Of a stretch of DNA of 64,000 nucleotides, positions 62,212 through 64,000 are shown in pieces. The notes beneath the pieces were generated by a model. That model had not been told where the DNA came from, did no database searches, and was given only the letters and a program-made list of their open reading frames with translations. Source of the stretch: Sulfolobus acidocaldarius SUSAZ. Lineage in GTDB: Archaea; Thermoproteota; Thermoprotei_A; Sulfolobales; Sulfolobaceae. Positions within the stretch are counted from its first letter, which is position 1. Every line of letters begins with the position of its first letter. The stretch is taken from positions 248,001 through 312,000 of the forward strand of contig CP006977.1 of the NCBI GenBank assembly GCA_000508305.1, in the 5' to 3' direction. Both the position numbers and the translations under genes were made by a program.

Positions 62212-63978
62212 TTATTTCAAAATAGCCCTAACTTTTGTGAAATTTATCTGAGGAGTACCACCATATTCATTTATAGCATTATTTACTATGCTATTTACAG
62301 GTCTGTCATCTAAGTCGAACAACCCTGACTTGTACATGTAATATACTCCTTTAGGGACACGTTCAGATATCTTAAATATTACGTGAATTCTGCCGAAGTC
62401 ACTCTCCAAGTAACCCTCTCCCTCATAACAACAGTTATAAACTATGGGTTGAGGTCTGTCATATATCTCGTTGAATTGGCTGTTTGTATGATTTGGATGA
62501 GAGGAGAAAACGAGATATTCACCCATTGGTGGGTCTTTAAGTCTAGGTAAGGGGTTTACCTTGACTCTCTGGAAGCCATCGTAGTACTTCTTGACCTTAA
62601 CTACTTTCTGTTTAACCAACTCTTCTAAACTTACACCTGTTCTTCGTATTGCGTAATCCACCGCCTTCCATTCATCCTCTTCTATCAAGGGATGAGAAAT
62701 ATCTAGTTGTCTCGCAATTAACCTCATCAACCTAATCTCATCAACTCCCTTAGGCTCATAGATTGGTTCGTTATATACTAGATAATCATGCCAATAACTG
62801 TAGACAACATCCCTTTTTTCAAGGAAAGTCGGTGAAGGGATAACTACGTTGGAAAGCTTAACACTTTCATTATGGAATGGGTCATGTGTAATTAAGGTTA
62901 ATCTGCCCTCTTTTATCGCATCCACTATCCTATCACTATTAGGCAGAGAGTGTATGGGATTAGAATTCCAGGCGAAGATAACTTTTATATTTCCCTTTTC
63001 TACTTCCTCTCCGACTTTACCCATTGGGACAATTCTGGCTGGTTTCGAAACATGTAATCCCCTCAAATAGCTAAAGTCTATTCCCCACCCTTGGCTGTTA
63101 GAATAGAAGAACCCCCTTCTTAGACCTAATAAGGCTGGAATCAAAGATATTAGTGATACTGCATCTCCGCCATAATATGTCCTTCCTAAGGCAAACCCCA
63201 TAATGGTCAATGGTCTACGATCGTAGTAAAGATCTCCTAACTCTTCAATATATTTCCTATTGAGCCCAGTTACACTCTCAATCTGATCCCAAGTATAACT
63301 ATTCATATACTCTCTGAGAGTCACTTCATCATCTAGTATATTCGCACTTACACCGCGAGTGAAAATTCTCTTCATGACTCCAATTGCTAGAAATCCGTCA
63401 CTGCCAGGTCTTACCAAATAGTATTTGTCACTTCTCCTTGCAGTTTCACTAATTCTCACATCCACTGTGATCTTGTATTTATTATGTAACAATTTCCAAC
63501 CATGTATAAAGGAGATTGCGCTTTCGCTACCCCAAAAAACTACGCTGTCATATTTCTCAAATTCTTCAGGCAGAGCACCAAAGGAGCTACCGTAATGCGC
63601 CTTGATAGCTTCATGACCTTCAGATGAACAAATAGAGTAGTCTATAGATAACGTACCTAATAAATTCCACAATCTGGCTGGATAATACCAGGTAAGTAAT
63701 CCTTGATTACCATCATACTCGACATGAATTATCTTGTCTTTAGGAGTCTCTTTAATAATCTTACTTATGTATTTCACAGAGTCCTCTAGGCTAGTCTCCT
63801 TTCCCTCTACAAGAGGACTTAGGACTCTATTGATCTTATTTCTCCTTAAGTCAGCATTGCCTCTTGAACATGTAAAACCTAAAAAGGGAAAAGATTTTAA
63901 AGGTTTATAATTATCATCGAAAATGCACGTATCATAGCAGTCCCTTGTGCAGGCAATTACCATTAAATAGTTATTCAT
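62212..63978 (-). CDS. Molybdopterin oxidoreductase, short type, with one 4Fe-4S cluster
   Basis: 588 residues, shorter than FdhA. N-terminus CTRDCYDTC with a later CSRGNAD gives the four-cysteine cluster of the bis-MGD family; GSDGFLAIGVMKRI, FAWNSNPIHSLPN, LITHDPFHNES and YLVFSSHPNHTNSQFNEI are typical of the family. The residue at the Mo site is not obvious. Formate-, thiosulfate- or polysulfide-linked roles exist in the family; no electron-transfer partner is adjacent. ATG 63978; the gene is complete, ending at 62212. Confidence 0.82.
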   Translation of the reverse strand: MNNYLMVIACTRDCYDTCIFDDNYKPLKSFPFLGFTCSRGNADLRRNKINRVLSPLVEGKETSLEDSVKYISKIIKETPKDKIIHVEYDGNQGLLTWYYPARLWNLLGTLSIDYSICSSEGHEAIKAHYGSSFGALPEEFEKYDSVVFWGSESAISFIHGWKLLHNKYKITVDVRISETARRSDKYYLVRPGSDGFLAIGVMKRIFTRGVSANILDDEVTLREYMNSYTWDQIESVTGLNRKYIEELGDLYYDRRPLTIMGFALGRTYYGGDAVSLISLIPALLGLRRGFFYSNSQGWGIDFSYLRGLHVSKPARIVPMGKVGEEVEKGNIKVIFAWNSNPIHSLPNSDRIVDAIKEGRLTLITHDPFHNESVKLSNVVIPSPTFLEKRDVVYSYWHDYLVYNEPIYEPKGVDEIRLMRLIARQLDISHPLIEEDEWKAVDYAIRRTGVSLEELVKQKVVKVKKYYDGFQRVKVNPLPRLKDPPMGEYLVFSSHPNHTNSQFNEIYDRPQPIVYNCCYEGEGYLESDFGRIHVIFKISERVPKGVYYMYKSGLFDLDDRPVNSIVNNAINEYGGTPQINFTKVRAILK

Positions 63979-64000
63979 GCAGAATTATAAAAAGGTAGTG

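Overview
The window is archaeal chromosomal DNA from a Sulfolobales organism, most likely Sulfolobus acidocaldarius or a very close relative. The clearest clue is a 65-residue chromatin protein at 61915-62112 that looks almost identical to Sac7e of S. acidocaldarius as I remember it. Other support: AT-rich intergenic DNA, TATA boxes about 26-29 nt before start codons (leaderless genes), GGTGA-type ribosome sites inside operons, and frequent GTG/TTG starts. I see no rRNA, tRNA or CRISPR array.

Layout. 0-3.3 kb: an electron-transfer flavoprotein set (etfB, incomplete at the edge, etfA, fixC) with a fixX-like ferredoxin on the other strand. 3.4-16 kb: metabolic and unknown genes (alpha-glucan phosphorylase, MFS transporter, radical SAM/SPASM protein, GlcD-type oxidase, NMN adenylyltransferase, HAD hydrolase, membrane proteins, SBP56 methanethiol-oxidase-like protein). 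16-21 kb: acetyl-CoA synthetase-like enzyme, then a compact lipoate group: LplA-like ligase, a free-standing lipoyl domain, LipA and a LipM-like octanoyltransferase. 21-27 kb: CitE-like lyase, thioesterase, small zincin, then a second ETF set in which EtfB and EtfA are fused (609 aa), followed by fixC and fixX. 27-31 kb: formate-dehydrogenase-like operon (fdhA, DUF1641, fdhD). 31-33.3 kb: a broken phosphoesterase gene split by a small mobile-element-like insert, a 2H phosphoesterase and a VapBC pair.

33.4-55.8 kb is the centre of interest: a sulfur-oxidation region of the sHdr type. hdrB2-hdrA-hyp-hdrC1-hdrB1 and a TauE-like exporter run leftward. A tusA-like / SQR-like / DsrE-like / triple-repeat DUF1641 operon runs rightward from the same intergenic region. 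hdrC2-tusA-dsrE run leftward, with a second dsrE, a dihydrolipoamide dehydrogenase, an unknown protein and a thioredoxin-like protein diverging from them. Next comes a lipoate factory (lipoate ligase, LipS1, LipS2, an M23-like protein and a PIN protein), then two GcvH-like lipoate-binding proteins (LbpA), a second ligase, an OsmC protein and small unknown proteins. Known biology suggests that sulfane sulfur passes along TusA/DsrE carriers to the sHdr complex, that LbpA's lipoyl arm takes part in its oxidation to sulfite, and that TauE could export sulfite. The dedicated ligases and LipS1/S2 would build the lipoyl arm.

55.9-64 kb: a possible structured RNA, an Lrp/AsnC regulator, three DUF1059 domains in two genes, membrane or secreted proteins (DUF929 thioredoxin-like; a Ser/Thr-rich secreted protein of unusual composition), an amidase, the Sac7-type protein and a second molybdopterin oxidoreductase. 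Overall the window pairs two separate lipoate-assembly routes with two ETF systems and one sulfur-oxidation machine.
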